Source: Mesostigma viride (lineage: Eukaryota > Streptophyta > Mesostigmatophyceae > Mesostigmatales > Mesostigmataceae). From it: 64,000 bases of DNA. The notes beneath the pieces are model-generated. The model was not told the origin of the DNA and made no database searches. It saw only the letters and a list, made by a program, of their open reading frames with translations. The DNA is taken from assembly GCA_009746045.1 (NCBI GenBank), contig RPFO01000296.1, positions 1,419,775 to 1,483,774 on the forward strand, given 5' to 3'. Numbering within the stretch: position 1 is the stretch's first letter; every line of letters begins with the position of its first letter. The translations under genes were made by a program, and so were the position numbers. This document shows positions 44,641 to 55,760 of the stretch, in pieces.

Positions 44641-45365
44641 ATTATTGTCTTAGCAAGCTAGCAAGTGCAAACTGGCACTGAGCCAGAAATGCAAGCAAAG
44701 CAGCCAGTGTAAATAAGGATGGACGGGAACAGTAGAAAGCTAGGGGTGGCAACGGTGCTAGAGCTCATGGCAACAAGGTGGTCCCATTCTTGCTGCATTG
44801 GGTGCGTTGCGTGGGTGGGATATTGCGAGAGGGGGACATTCTTGCCTTGGTTGTGTTTTCACATGCACCCGGTGCTTGAATTTATGCGTGCAAGGGTGGC
44901 TGGTATCCCAACCAACAGCCTAAGAGGAAAAAGAGTGCTTAGAAAGCAAGAATGACTTAATGTTGGTAATAGCAGTGGCGGCGGCAGCAAAAACTGTTGT
45001 TATAGATGCAAGCTACAACACTGCGGATGGTTTCTCACACTAATGTGGATAATGATAATGCATGCCACTTAACGGGACCATATAAACCACAACAAGAATA
45101 AATCGTGAGAGCAAAAGAAAGGGGAGTACAAAATGGCCGGCTTACCTAGCTACAGCAAAAAAATTGCATGAAAAACAAGATAACTCACCTTTGTCGCAGC
45201 AGTGACCATATCAGACAGCTCACAAAAACTTGTTGATCCTTGAAACTTCCTGCTTGAAGGCAGCCACCAACGGTCTGGAGTTTTCACCCCAGTCCTTCTC
45301 AACAGCCAAGGAAAAGGGAAAGAGAGAGGAGGGGTGGGGGAGGGACAAGAGAGCGGGTGGTGGGA

Positions 45366-45368
<3 letters not shown>
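44641..45368. other. Intergenic, nothing recognised
   Basis: No supported gene, RNA or repeat. Confidence 0.4.

Positions 45369-45454
<86 letters not shown>
45369..45454 (+). repeat. GA dinucleotide microsatellite
   Basis: About 86 bp of uninterrupted GA. Confidence 0.97.
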
Positions 45455-45458
<4 letters not shown>

Positions 45459-46449
45459 GAGAAGTGCGGGTGGGGGTGGGAGAGGTGGGATGGAAGATTC
45501 ACTACGTTAGCAGGCGACTAAACTGCTACAATGACACAAAACCACGGAGCTAGGCCCTTCACTCCATCAGATCAGAGTGAAAACCAATGTTGAAACTGGG
45601 ACAAATGCCATTAGAATGTTACTATGACCGTGGCTAGTAAACGTGAATTGACACCCAGGTTGTGACTTCAACGATTGGAGGCAACCTTGCCAAGTCTCCC
45701 AAATGCAGTCGGCTAGACAAGCTTCACAAAAAACGCAGCAAACATGTTAACGTTGCTAATATTCCAACGACGCGCATCCGCAGTCCGGCTGCCAATGAAG
45801 TCTTCTTGGTCGCCAGCTGTGCACAGAGGAGTAACCGGTAGAGACGCCAATTTGCGAACAACTCATTACAATTACAAAGCGCAGGAAGCAGATGGCTATG
45901 CATCAACAATTACTTCCGCTCGCCCTCGTATTTAGCCAGGTCTATCTGCCCAAACTGGGTAAATGTTTTGCGATCGGTGAAATTGGCCCTCTAGTGACTT
46001 ACTTTCCCAGAAAGTGTCCATTCACACGACAACCGACTCACGCTCACACGTCGTGAGGAGTTGCCGATAGGATAAAGAAGCCGAACGATGAATTGCTGTA
46101 CATAAATGCCACGCTAACGGCGTCGTGAACTGACTTCTTGCAATCACGATTAAAGTGCCCGGCCCAACAACAAATTGGCGACACACGACCCCGCAACTGG
46201 AAAAGAATTCTGGCCACATTGATATACATCGGTTTGATAAAGTAAAACCTCGCATTCGGTTCTGGCTAGCCTCAAACGCATGCGCCTTGAAACCTTTATC
46301 CTCCTGGCGGCCACAGTTTCTCGGTTCTCTTGTTCCGTTGGTCGTGCCGCTAGCGTGCCAGCCGCTCCAGTCCCTAAAATTCAAATTCGTGTTGTTCGAG
46401 AAAACGTTGTCGGGTCGGCGACGGCACGATGCCGGGCCGGGCTGCATGG

Positions 46450-47075
46450 GCCATGGAGGGTGGTGATACACAAATACCGTACAAGTGATACACAATTGCA
46501 GCCAGGACAACAGCGGGTCGCTGCGTACCTGCCGTGGGAAGGAGGACAAGTGATACACAAATACCGTACAAGTGATACACAAATACCGTACAAGTGATAC
46601 ACAATTGCAGCCAGGACAACAGCGGGTCGCTGCGTACCTGCCGTGGGAAGGAGGACAAGTGATACACAAATACCGTACAAGTGATACACAAATACCGTAC
46701 AAGTGATACACAATTGCAGCCAGGACAACAGCGGGTCGCTGCGTACCTGCCGTGGGAAGGAGGACAAGTGATACACAAATACCGTACAAGTGATACACAA
46801 ATACCGTACAAGTGATACACAATTGCAGCCAGGACAACAGCGGGTCGCTGCGTACCTGCCGTGGGAAGGAGGACAAGTGATACACAAATACCGTACAAGT
46901 GATACACAATTGCAGCCAGGACAACAGCGGGTCGCTGCGTACCTGCCGTGGGAAGGAGGACAAGTGATACACAAATACCGTACAAGTGATACACAAATAC
47001 CGTACAAGTGATACACAATTGCAGCCAGGACAACAGCGGGTCGCTGCGTACCTGCCGCGGGAAGGAGGGGGGTGG
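46450..47075 (+). repeat. Composite 87/109-bp tandem repeat
   Basis: Six long modules (GTGATACACAATTGCAGCC to GGAAGGAGGACAA) alternate with one or two copies of a 22-bp module (GTGATACACAAATACCGTAC). Five of the six long modules are followed by the 22-bp module once or twice. The last long module differs slightly (GCGGGAAGGAGGGG). Both modules begin GTGATACACAA. Confidence 0.9.
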
Positions 47076-47079
47076 TACA

Positions 47080-47815
47080 CAAATATCCGACCTATATATT
47101 AGCAATAGCCGCCGCCTATCAAACAGGTCCTATTCATCACGAGCGTCAACGCCCCGTCATCGCCCCGTCATCGCCCGGCCGAGGGCCTTAACCTGTTAAC
47201 TCTTTATTCGGAGTGATAGTCAACGACCTATACTACCAATAGCTGCCGCATATCAAACATGGGCTTATCATCACGCCCGTCGAGGGCGATGACGGTGACG
47301 GTCGTCACCGTCATCGCCCTCGACGGGCCAACATCTAAACTCTTCTCTTAATCAACAATCTATATTACCAATAGCCGCCGCCTATCAAACAGATCCTATT
47401 CATCACGCGCGTCAACGCCCCGTCATCGCCCCGTCATCGCCCCGTGATCGCCATGCCGAGCCAGCCGAGGGCCAACCTCTTAACTCTTTACATTTGTATT
47501 CGGAGTAGTAGTCAACGACCTATATTACCAATAGCCGCCGCATATCAAAAAGGTCGTATTCATGACGCCCGTCGAGGGCGATGACGGTGACGCCGTCACC
47601 GTCATCGCCCACGGGCCAACATCTAAACTCTTCTCTTAATCAACAATCTATATTACCAATAGCCGCCGCCTGTCAAACAGATCCTATTCATCACGCGCGT
47701 CAACGCCCCGTCATCGCCCCGTCATCGCCCCGTCATCGCTCCGTGATCGCCATGCCGACTGCCGAGGGCCAACCTCTTAACTCTTTATTCGGAGTAATAG
47801 TTAACTGCCGGCATT
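47080..47815 (+). repeat. Alternating two-type higher-order repeat with hairpins
   Basis: Five units start at about 47086, 47224, 47353, 47514 and 47643 with ACCAATAGCCGCCGC. Odd units carry CGCCCCGTCATCGCCCCGTC runs. Even units carry a palindrome, best at 47277-47328: 24-bp arms CCCGTCGAGGGCGATGACGG..., 4-bp loop. The second palindrome (about 47568-47613) is imperfect. Confidence 0.85.
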
Positions 47816-47829
47816 GCCATACAAGAAGA

Positions 47830-48529
47830 AGCTCTCGATCCTAGGTATAGACTACCTCGGGTATCATCATCGTAATTGCTAGCATCGAGATCATTCATAC
47901 CTACCGACGATGGCCAGCTGCAAAAGAAAAATGTCGACCAACAGACAGGACCTATCGCCGGGAACCCTCAAGGCAATAAGGGCGAGACAGGCTTTCACCG
48001 TTAAGTAAAGTTGTCCACATCGTGCTAAGGAATTTGTGCTAATCTATGAGTACCTATATGGACACTTTGTCGCATTTTTTACATGGCAAATAAGCGATGT
48101 ATGTGTCATGTAGGCTGCCATTGGTGCATGCATGCATGGGCCAGCAATGATGGTCAGAGGTACATTGTGCCTATGAGATAACCATCGATTTGTTGATCAG
48201 CAAGTGATTCATTACGTGAGACAACAATATGTTTGGGGGCTAAGCTTCTTACATTGGTCACATGGCCCGCCATAATTGTTTTCTTATGTGTTTAAGGTTA
48301 GGGCTCTGTTCATGACTGAACGTCATGAACGCGCTCTATTCATGACATTGATTAATTGATTTTAATTAGTCTCATGTCCATGTTGGGGGCCCGGGATCTC
48401 TGAATTCCCCAAAGAAGATATAGTGGAAGTCCCCCAAGACGTCAATATCCGTCAAGACGTCAATAACTACATGTATGTCCACAGCTCAGCTAGTAGTCTA
48501 AAATATGGGCCTCGAGCTAATCTTGCACG
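47830..48529. other. Intergenic, nothing recognised
   Basis: No supported gene. A short repeat of TTCATGAC is seen at 48300-48350. Confidence 0.4.
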
Positions 48530-48905
48530 CAAGCAATGCCTATCATCAAGGATGAATTAATGCCTATCAACAAGGAGACAATCATGCTTGTTAAATTTCC
48601 TAGGACCCACAACTGGGGGGTCGTAGTCTTTGACAATGTCCGCCTGGGCAACGCTACTAATCCTACATATCCGAGGTCCCATGTATGAATAAGAGGGGTT
48701 GAGCGGATGACGCCAACAGTGTCTGTGCTCTGCATGTCAGCTAAAATCATATCGCGGAGACAAACATATGGCGGTATGTCCAATGTTGGCCACTGCGTCG
48801 CCTAACAGGTTGTTACATGGTCGGCAAGGGCCTGACCATGTAAGAAGATATCTCCCTGGCTGGCCAGTCCACAAGGAACCAGCAGGGACCTCATCTGAAT
48901 CAACC
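48530..48905 (-). pseudogene. LINE 3' fragment
   Basis: The reverse strand matches the end of the LINE remnant at 27870-28150 (GGTTCCTTGYGGACTGGCCAG and ATGATTTTAGCTGACATGCA). On its upstream side it is interrupted by an AT tail and hairpin (48905-48965), showing insertion of one LINE into another. Confidence 0.7.
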
Positions 48906-48965
48906 TGATTTATTAACTAACTACTTAATTCATTTATTAAACTCATGCCCCCATTAGGGAGTCAA

Positions 48966-49457
48966 CACTACAATACGGTTCGTAGGAGACGCGAAATGAG
49001 TGAGAATGTTACCCGAGCGGTAACGAGGATTTGCACCGTTGATTTTAACATATGTTTCTTTTTTTGCGCCATTTGGCGAGCATCGACTGGAGCCTGAACC
49101 TAGCGGGGGGAATCGTGCGGGGGAATCTTGCGGGGGAATCTTGCGGGGGAATCTTGCGGGGAAAAATTCCGAACGTGATTTTAGCGAAGTCCTACTATAC
49201 TTTGCTTGGTACACGGTACTACAGTTTCGTCACTGAAAATTTTCTGTAGTTGCGTTGGTTTTTCGTACGTTCCGCTGAAATTTTTGTGTTCAGTGCCCAG
49301 ATCACAATTTGATCCGGGCGCAAAATGATTGGCTGTACGGTACGAACCAAAAACGAAATTTTAGTATCTAAGTTCCGCAGCGCTTGCTGAATTTGCCCCG
49401 GAAGCCCGGGGGCACTTTCCCCGCTGAAAAAGGTGTCCGCGGAAGCGTATTGTAGTG
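48966..49457. mobile_element. Probable MITE with CACTACAATACG termini
   Basis: Starts CACTACAATACGGTTCG and ends with the reverse complement of CACTACAATACGCTTCC, spacing 492 bp. A 14-bp GGGGGAATCTTGCG motif is repeated at 49106-49160. No coding capacity, and no clear target duplication was found. Confidence 0.55.
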
Positions 49458-49479
49458 AGGAGCATTAGTTAACCCCGAT

Positions 49480-49545
49480 TCATTCATTAATTAATTATTT
49501 AAACACGTGCTCCCGTTGGGGAGTCACGGAGCACCGAAGTGCTTT
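49480..49545 (-). repeat. LINE-type 3' hairpin with AT tail
   Basis: On the minus strand CTCCCCAACGGGAGCACGTG is followed by TTTAAATAATTAATTAATGA, the same arrangement as at 24881, 27245 and 38052. Confidence 0.6.
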
Positions 49546-49772
49546 TAATGCCTGTGTGTGCACAACAGGAGAAAGGGCAGAGACCCCCACTCTCCTTCAT
49601 GCCTAAGGCATGCCACAGCTGCATTCGGGAACGCTAGCTAAACGGACACGCTAACGATCCGGCAATCTGTGGGTGCAATAAGACTCATGTGAGCATGGCA
49701 TAACACTAGGAGCGTGGGCAAGTAATCTCATCATAGCCAGGACGTAGCATGGCTGTACTAGGACTATACCCC

Positions 49773-50545
49773 GATGGATGGATGGATGGATGGATGGATG
49801 GATGGATGGATGGATGGATGGATGGATGGATGGATGGATGGATGGATGGATGGATGGATGGATGGATGGATGGATGGATGGATGGATGGATGGATGGATG
49901 GATGGATGGATGGATGGATGGATGGATGGATGGATGGATGGATGGATGGATGGATGGATGGATGGATGGATGGATGGATGGATGGATGGATGGATGGATG
50001 GATGGATGGATGGATGGATGGATGGATGGATGGATGGATGGATGGATGGATGGATGGATGGATGGATGGATGGATGGATGGATGGATGGATGGATGGATG
50101 GATGGATGGATGGATGGATGGATGGATGGATGGATGGATGGATGGATGGATGGATGGATGGATGGATGGATGGATGGATGGATGGATGGATGGATGGATG
50201 GATGGATGGATGGATGGATGGATGGATGGATGGATGGATGGATGGATGGATGGATGGATGGATGGATGGATGGATGGATGGATGGATGGATGGATGGATG
50301 GATGGATGGATGGATGGATGGATGGATGGATGGATGGATGGATGGATGGATGGATGGATGGATGGATGGATGGATGGATGGATGGATGGATGGATGGATG
50401 GATGGATGGATGGATGGATGGATGGATGGATGGATGGATGGATGGATGGATGGATGGATGGATGGATGGATGGATGGATGGATGGATGGATGGATGGATG
50501 GATGGATGGATGGATGGATGGATGGATGGATGGATGGATGGATGG
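49773..50545 (+). repeat. Long perfect GATG tetranucleotide array
   Basis: About 193 uninterrupted GATG units. All three plus frames and one minus frame stay open because the 12-bp super-period has no stop, so the WMDG and HPSI polypeptides predicted there are artefacts. Confidence 0.99.
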
Positions 50546-50884
50546 CTTGTCTTACATGATGCAGTGGAACTTTGGTGCTGGAGGGTTAATTGTGGCCCGG
50601 TCTGGTTTAGCTTCAGTGCTCTCATGGCGGCCTTCATTTGTAATTATTTGAATGCATGCCCATTGGGCCATGCATAGTGTATATTTTTTACGCATGCACG
50701 CCCATTATGTATCGCTGGGTCCATCCCATCAATGCTTGTTTATTGCCAGGTCTGGTGTAAGTAAGTTAGTACTTGCGTGTCATGCGCATGGGCATGTTTA
50801 GAGTACTATGCTAATCTCTTTAGAAACATAATTACACGGAAGTTACAAATCTCATCTGCATCATGCCCCAAGACACTACATTAA

Positions 50885-51290
50885 AGAATCAAATAAAATT
50901 ATAACATGCCTCCGTTGGGAGATCATGCAGCACATGCATATTCCTTGCTGAATGGGTAGAGGTGGGTCAAGCCGCAACATCGAAATAAGCTAACTCTAAG
51001 CTATCTAGTCTACAAAATCCTCACTACACTTCTCCCCAAAGCGCCCCTTCCGCTTTGGGGGAGGGGGCTTACCCACATGGGCTGGCGTGTGAGCCGGGAC
51101 ATTGGTCTTCCACCTCTTCTTGTTCTGCATAGGAACAGAGAGCGAAGAAATGCGGTGTGGGGACCCCTTCTCGTGGTAATGCGTTACATGTACTCCCCAC
51201 CGGGCTTTGCTCTTCATGGGTTCATAAAGACAACAATTATTCAGTAAGAATTTAATAAATTAGGAACATATATCCGTTGGGAGTCACTGT
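50885..51290 (-). pseudogene. Second copy of the basic-tail repeat protein, plus two 3' hairpins
   Basis: The minus strand (51217-51005) encodes about 70 residues ending VGKPPPPKRKGRFGEK, related to 30323-30054. A hairpin (CTCCCAACGGAGG) and AT tail follow at 50885-50920. Another hairpin copy begins at about 51290 (CTCCCAACGGATATATG). Confidence 0.5.
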
Positions 51291-52373
51291 TACACATATA
51301 CCTGAAAAGGGGCATATGATTTTAAATACATTCTGAGCTACAACCTGCACGTGCATGGGTTTAGTTAACTGGCACCTATACTAGAGGCCTGACATGGGGT
51401 GGAGCTTCAGTGCTTCCCCGCCTTCTCCTTCTCCCACACTGGGTGCTCCGCGTCCTTCTTCTCCGGCCCTGCCCATGGGTGCACCGGCCCCGCCTCCTCC
51501 TTCTCCTCACGGGACGATTCGCGCTCCACGCATGGCTGCAGCATCAGTTAGCACGGGCAAGACATAGCAGTAACCGCGCTATGGCTGTTCTAGCACCAGC
51601 CTAGCAGACTGCCATGATCACTCAGCAAACCCACGACAGCTAAACCCTTGGCTGTCACAACCAGTCCATGCATCATTAAGTATGGGTACAGGGAAAGCTT
51701 CCCGCATATCCATGGCCATATGGATGGCAGCAACACAACGACTTGCCCCCTAGCCCCCCGTGCACACACAAAAACGTGGGTCGTGGCTTCCACGCCCCAT
51801 CCGCCATGCATGCCAGCGCGTACCTTACTCGCATTCACACCGGGCTGCATCCCAGCGCCGTTGCTGTCCCCATGTGACACGTCGGCTGATTAAGCAGATA
51901 CACAGCAGAGTCTGATGTAAACCGCTAAACCCCAAACCCATGCAGACCACAGTCAAGGACGCGTGCATGTCAAGCCATGCCAATTGTGAACCGTACAGCA
52001 ATTTACTTTTCAAGCCTGAAGAGGTGGATAGCAGATACTAGCCTGGAAGAGGTTACAGGGGCACATGTCCATTAGCGAGCGGAACAACACAGCTTACACC
52101 CTACAAGCGTACCGCACAATGTCCTCCTGCAATTGTCTGCAGATCTCCCAATGCCGCAGACATCTCCACTGCTACGCTCCGCGAGGGTGACCCCATGTTC
52201 CCCCCTATCTTTCGTGTGCCACGGGATTTTTCTAAGTCCCGTGGCACTGCATGAGATGTGGGCATGCACGAATCGTTTTTTCATTACAAGTTAATAATTT
52301 ACAGGCAGAGACTTGTCTATTGATGAGGGCTGGGCTATGTGTGCACTTGTGGCTACTGATACAATGAGGCTGT
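51291..52373. other. Spacer between repeats and virus-like block
   Basis: No supported gene. The start is an inverted copy of the 37990-38070 repeat. The rest is unassigned. Confidence 0.4.
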
Positions 52374-53482
52374 TTAATCGTAGTCGACCGGCACAGGGGC
52401 GCCGATGGCGTGCACGCCCAGGAGGGTGGTGATGTCCGTGAGGGGCGCTACGTGCCCGGATAGCTTGTTGTTTTCTCCGTCCTGGTACCACGCCTTGAAG
52501 CGGTTGTCGAAGCTGTATCCGTCGAACTTGATGAGGGCCTTCCTGTGCACGTTCCTGGCGCAGAAGTGGCAGGCCACGCCCATGGTGCCCTCCTGAGGGA
52601 TGTACATCATGTAGGCGGACATGGCGTGGTGCTCGAACTCGCGCTTGCAGCTCTCGCACCTCGCGGGCGGCCACTGGTCGTAGTAGGGGAAGTTGTAGGA
52701 GGGGGCGAGGGAGGAGCAGATGCGCGCCAAGTCCTCGTCCAGCTTGAAGCGGCGCAGGACGTCCTCGCAGCTGGCGACCATGGGGGCGAAGTCCTGGTGG
52801 TTTCCTTTGCGCATGATGGCCACGACCTGCCTGTTGACGCAGGGCTCGCAGTAGATCCCTGGCTCGGTGTCCCCCTCCTTGTGCAGGACGCGGAAGGCGA
52901 CCTTGTTTGGCATGGTCTTGCACTCGCGGCACCTGTACTGCCCCCCTTGTTCCAGCGGGACGAGCGGGCGGCTGGTTTCCGGCTTGGGCACGGGCACCCT
53001 GATCCACTGGGACATGTACTTCTTGCGGTACTCGGAGTCCCTGCCCTCGTCCATGATGATGCTGATGCAGGAGACGAGGCACTCCTCGCAGAGGATGTCG
53101 TCCATGGAGCCCATCTTGTTCCTGGGGTTGTGTCGCATCAAGATGCTGTCCGGGCCCTTCTCGTGGCACTTGTCGCAGGGGTAGTGGTCTCTGACGGCCT
53201 GCTCGTAGTCGAAGGGGGCCACGGACTCGTCAGGGTCGGGGACCAGGTCGGTGATGCCGTACTCGCGCTCCTCCGGCAGAGGCGAGGAGGGGCAGAGGAC
53301 GGCGTTGGGGTCGCAGCAGCGGAGGCGGCATCCCTTGACGGCTTTGCGCTTGCGGAGGGGCGCTTGCTTCTGGCCAGGTGGGCGCCCACCATGAACTGCA
53401 CGAATCCGTCCTGCAGCTTTGGCACCGGCTTGCGCGAGGAGCGCCTGCGCATGGAGGCCATGGAGCGCGTGGTGATGGCCAT
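52374..53482 (-). CDS. Cys-rich zinc-binding protein (frame interrupted)
   Basis: A protein of about 370 residues if the break at the G-run 53357-53360 (CCCC on the coding strand) is an error. Before it, from the ATG at 53482, the frame reads MAITTRSMASMRRRSSRKPV, a basic, possibly nuclear-targeting start. After it come RKRKAVKGC and a long domain with CxxC pairs at even spacing: CRLRCC, CDKCHEK / CEECLVSC, CRECKT / CEPCVN, CESCKREFEHH / CHFCARN. At least three zinc-ribbon or treble-clef-like units are likely. The family is not recognised. It is divergently transcribed from the MYND gene across a promoter with heat-shock elements. The stop TAA is at 52374. Confidence 0.65.
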
Positions 53483-53865
53483 GGCTATGTCGTGAAAAGA
53501 GAAGGCGTTTGGTTTCTGGCTTGGTGGTTGGTCTTGCGTGAGATGGCTTCCCCGTGGCTGGCCACAGTCTTTGTGATTTCTCACGGGTGGCGGCGGACGC
53601 ACGGGATTGGTCCATCCACGGGTGGGCCGCGTCCGGCGCGGCGCTTCTAGAAACTCCGGTCCGGTTCCGCGTGCTGACTCACGGGACCGGAAAGGCCGCG
53701 TCCGGCGCGGCGCTTCTAGAAAGTTCCTCGTGCTGACTCACGGGCCTTTTGGCGCGGCGCTCTCGGGTCCCGCGAGATCGGTAAAGTCGCGTGCGCGGCC
53801 GTGGGTGGCGGTCATAGCGCACGTGCAGGAAGCCATAGCCGGCAGTGGACAGCGAGCGAGGAATC
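53483..53865. promoter_or_regulatory. Divergent promoter with heat-shock elements
   Basis: Two ~65-bp direct repeats (GCGTCCGGCGCGGCGCTTCT through GTGCTGACTCACGGG) at about 53628-53745. Each contains TTCTAGAA. The second (53714-53726, TTCTAGAAAGTTC) is a perfect three-unit heat-shock element; the first (53645) has an imperfect third unit. A CCAAT box (ATTGG) lies at 53606-53610 and an E2F-like TTTTGGCGC at 53747-53755. Confidence 0.6.
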
Positions 53866-54663
53866 ATGTGTAGTTTGATCGGTTTGAACGCCTGCGTGGG
53901 TTCCGGCGTCTCTCTGACGCACCCCAGCGGTTCTTGGCCGGTGGAAGATCTGATGGGCACGCAGCTGCTGACCGTGGCCCTGATGGAGCCGGACGAGGGG
54001 GAGCGCGCGAAACTTTTGAACGCCGCGGCCGCGTTCGTGAGCAAGGCGGACTTTTTCTCGGTGGTGGAGGCCCTGCGTTTCAAAGAGTACGCGAACTGCC
54101 TCCGCATCGTGTACGGTTTCGACACGATGGCTTCGAAGGGCGGCGCGGTTGCGTTCGACGCGCCCATGGCAGTGAAGTTGGGGTGCGTGCAGATCCAAGT
54201 GCGTGACAGCACGCTGCTGTGGGGGATCTACCACCGTTCGCTTTATTCGTGCCCCCTGGGCCGTTTGATCGACGTGGAGGCCAAGAGGTGCGCCACTTGC
54301 AAGCGCGTGCCTCCCGTGGGGAAGAAGTTTCCCAAGTGCGGTCGTTGCCTCACGATGCGGTATTGCACGAAGGCGTGCCAGTTGGAGGATTTCTTCCGCC
54401 ACAAGCCTTCTTGCTTGGTGGCCGCGCGCGCGATGAAGATGGGTCTGGAGGAGCACTTGGCCGAGTCGAACGCATTGATCGAGGCGTGCTCGAAGCGTCT
54501 GGGCGTGGATCTGCAGATGCGCGAGAAGACCCCTTCTCAGGCTCCAACGAGGGTCCCTCTGCCCGTCCCAGGCGTGAAGAAGGGCGCTTCCCGCGCGATG
54601 CGCACGTACAGGAGGAGCGGGTCTGGCCGCGAGGGCCGCCTTCCCCGTATCGAGGAGGAGTAG
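53866..54663 (+). CDS. MYND-type zinc finger protein
   Basis: 265 residues from the ATG at 53866. The N-terminal ~130 residues are of unknown fold. A complete MYND finger spans residues about 142-181: CATCKRVPP, KCGRC, MRYCTKACQLEDF, HKPSC. MYND domains bind proline-rich partner peptides, commonly in transcriptional repressors or SET proteins, but no SET domain is present here. The C-terminus is basic and Pro/Ser-rich (GSGREGRLPRIEEE). The same MYND-plus-unknown layout is common in giant-virus proteins. Its 3' end faces the gene ending at 55761 across a large inverted repeat. Function unknown. Confidence 0.85.
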   Translation: MCSLIGLNACVGSGVSLTHPSGSWPVEDLMGTQLLTVALMEPDEGERAKLLNAAAAFVSKADFFSVVEALRFKEYANCLRIVYGFDTMASKGGAVAFDAPMAVKLGCVQIQVRDSTLLWGIYHRSLYSCPLGRLIDVEAKRCATCKRVPPVGKKFPKCGRCLTMRYCTKACQLEDFFRHKPSCLVAARAMKMGLEEHLAESNALIEACSKRLGVDLQMREKTPSQAPTRVPLPVPGVKKGASRAMRTYRRSGSGREGRLPRIEEE

Positions 54664-54689
54664 AGGGCTTGCATGTTGGCCATTGATTG

Positions 54690-55680
54690 GCTGAAAGTTG
54701 GCACCTGAACTTGGCTACTTGTAGTGTATCGTATCTGTACTTGAATACTACAAGTAGAATCTAGTTGAACTAGAATCCAAGTAACGCCATTGGACGATAC
54801 AAAAAGTGGTGATGCTCTGAACAATAGCATCACCACCGCCCACGGGAAAAAGTGGTGACACTGGTGATGCTGTGTTTTTTTTCAAGGGGGGCAAATTATT
54901 TTTATGGCCAGCAAATATTGGACGAAATGCATTATTGAGTCTAATCCAAGCATTATTAAATAATTACGTCCAATCATGGAGTGACACGTGTATTCAATAA
55001 TTGCAATAGTTGTCAGGGGTTGACATGTAATTACTCTCCCTCGCTGACCATAAAATATTGACATATGCCAGCATTAATAATAATATACTCCCTCGCTGAC
55101 CATAAAATATTGACATATGCCAGCATTAATAATAATATACTCCCTCGCTGACCATAAAATATTGACATATGCCAGCATTAATAATAATATACTCCCTCGC
55201 TGACCATAAAATATTGACATATGCCAGCATTAATAATAATATACTCCCTCGCTGACCATAAAATTTTGAACCCAACGGTCATATAAAAATACTCTATCGC
55301 TGACCATAAAATTTTGAACCCAACGGTCATATCACACTATTGCAAAATGCACGGGAAAGATATGCGTAATTGTGTGATAATTACCCAATTAGGATTGCCC
55401 CGTGGACTTTGCAATAGTGGGTGCACCTCTGTAATGCAATTTCCGCAATATTTGCTGGCCATAAAAATAATTTGACCCCCTCGAAAAAAAACACAGCATC
55501 ACCAGTGTCACCACTTTTTCCCGTGGACGATGGTGATGCTATTGTTCAGAGCATCACCACTTTACTAGCGACCAATGGCGTCACTTCGTTTCTAGTTCGG
55601 ATATGGTATACTACAAGTATTCCTAGTACAGATACGCGAGGCCGCGGAACTACCTAGTGCACATGAGTTGGAGCCAATCA
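54690..55680. mobile_element. Long inverted repeat with central 52-bp tandem repeats
   Basis: Arms of at least ~165 bp. The left arm (about 54733-54910) and right arm (about 55447-55640) are inverted copies, e.g. GATGCTCTGAACAATAGCAT at 54813 and its complement at 55535. Similarity fades but continues toward both gene ends (GATTGGCT). Between the arms, four near-perfect 52-bp units (ACTCCCTCGCTGACCATAAA...) start at 55087, 55139, 55191 and 55243. It may be a foldback/MITE element or a recombination product between two 3' flanks. No coding capacity. Confidence 0.7.
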
Positions 55681-55760
55681 AATGGGAGGAAATGTACTTT
55701 ATTATCATACATGGGGGCAAGCAAACCCCGTGGAAAGGGCAAAACAACGGCCCGAGGACT

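Noticed and set aside
45230-45553. Open frames over the GA tract
   Set aside because: By-product of the dinucleotide repeat.
46022-47105. Long minus-strand frames of repeated VYHLYGICVSL-type peptide
   Set aside because: They come from the composite tandem repeat. The same repeat is open in three frames, so there is no sign of coding selection.
46450-47800. CRISPR-like regular repeats
   Set aside because: Spacing modules are themselves repeated rather than unique spacers, and the context is eukaryotic.
49749-50677. Long open frames of WMDG and HPSI repeats
   Set aside because: By-product of the GATG microsatellite, open in several frames and on both strands.
52545-53495. Plus-strand frame of 316 residues opposite the Cys-rich gene
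   Set aside because: Ala/Val/His-rich shadow. The minus strand carries the paired CxxC motifs.
53866-54663. SMYD-type methyltransferase
   Set aside because: Only the MYND finger is present; no SET motifs are seen.
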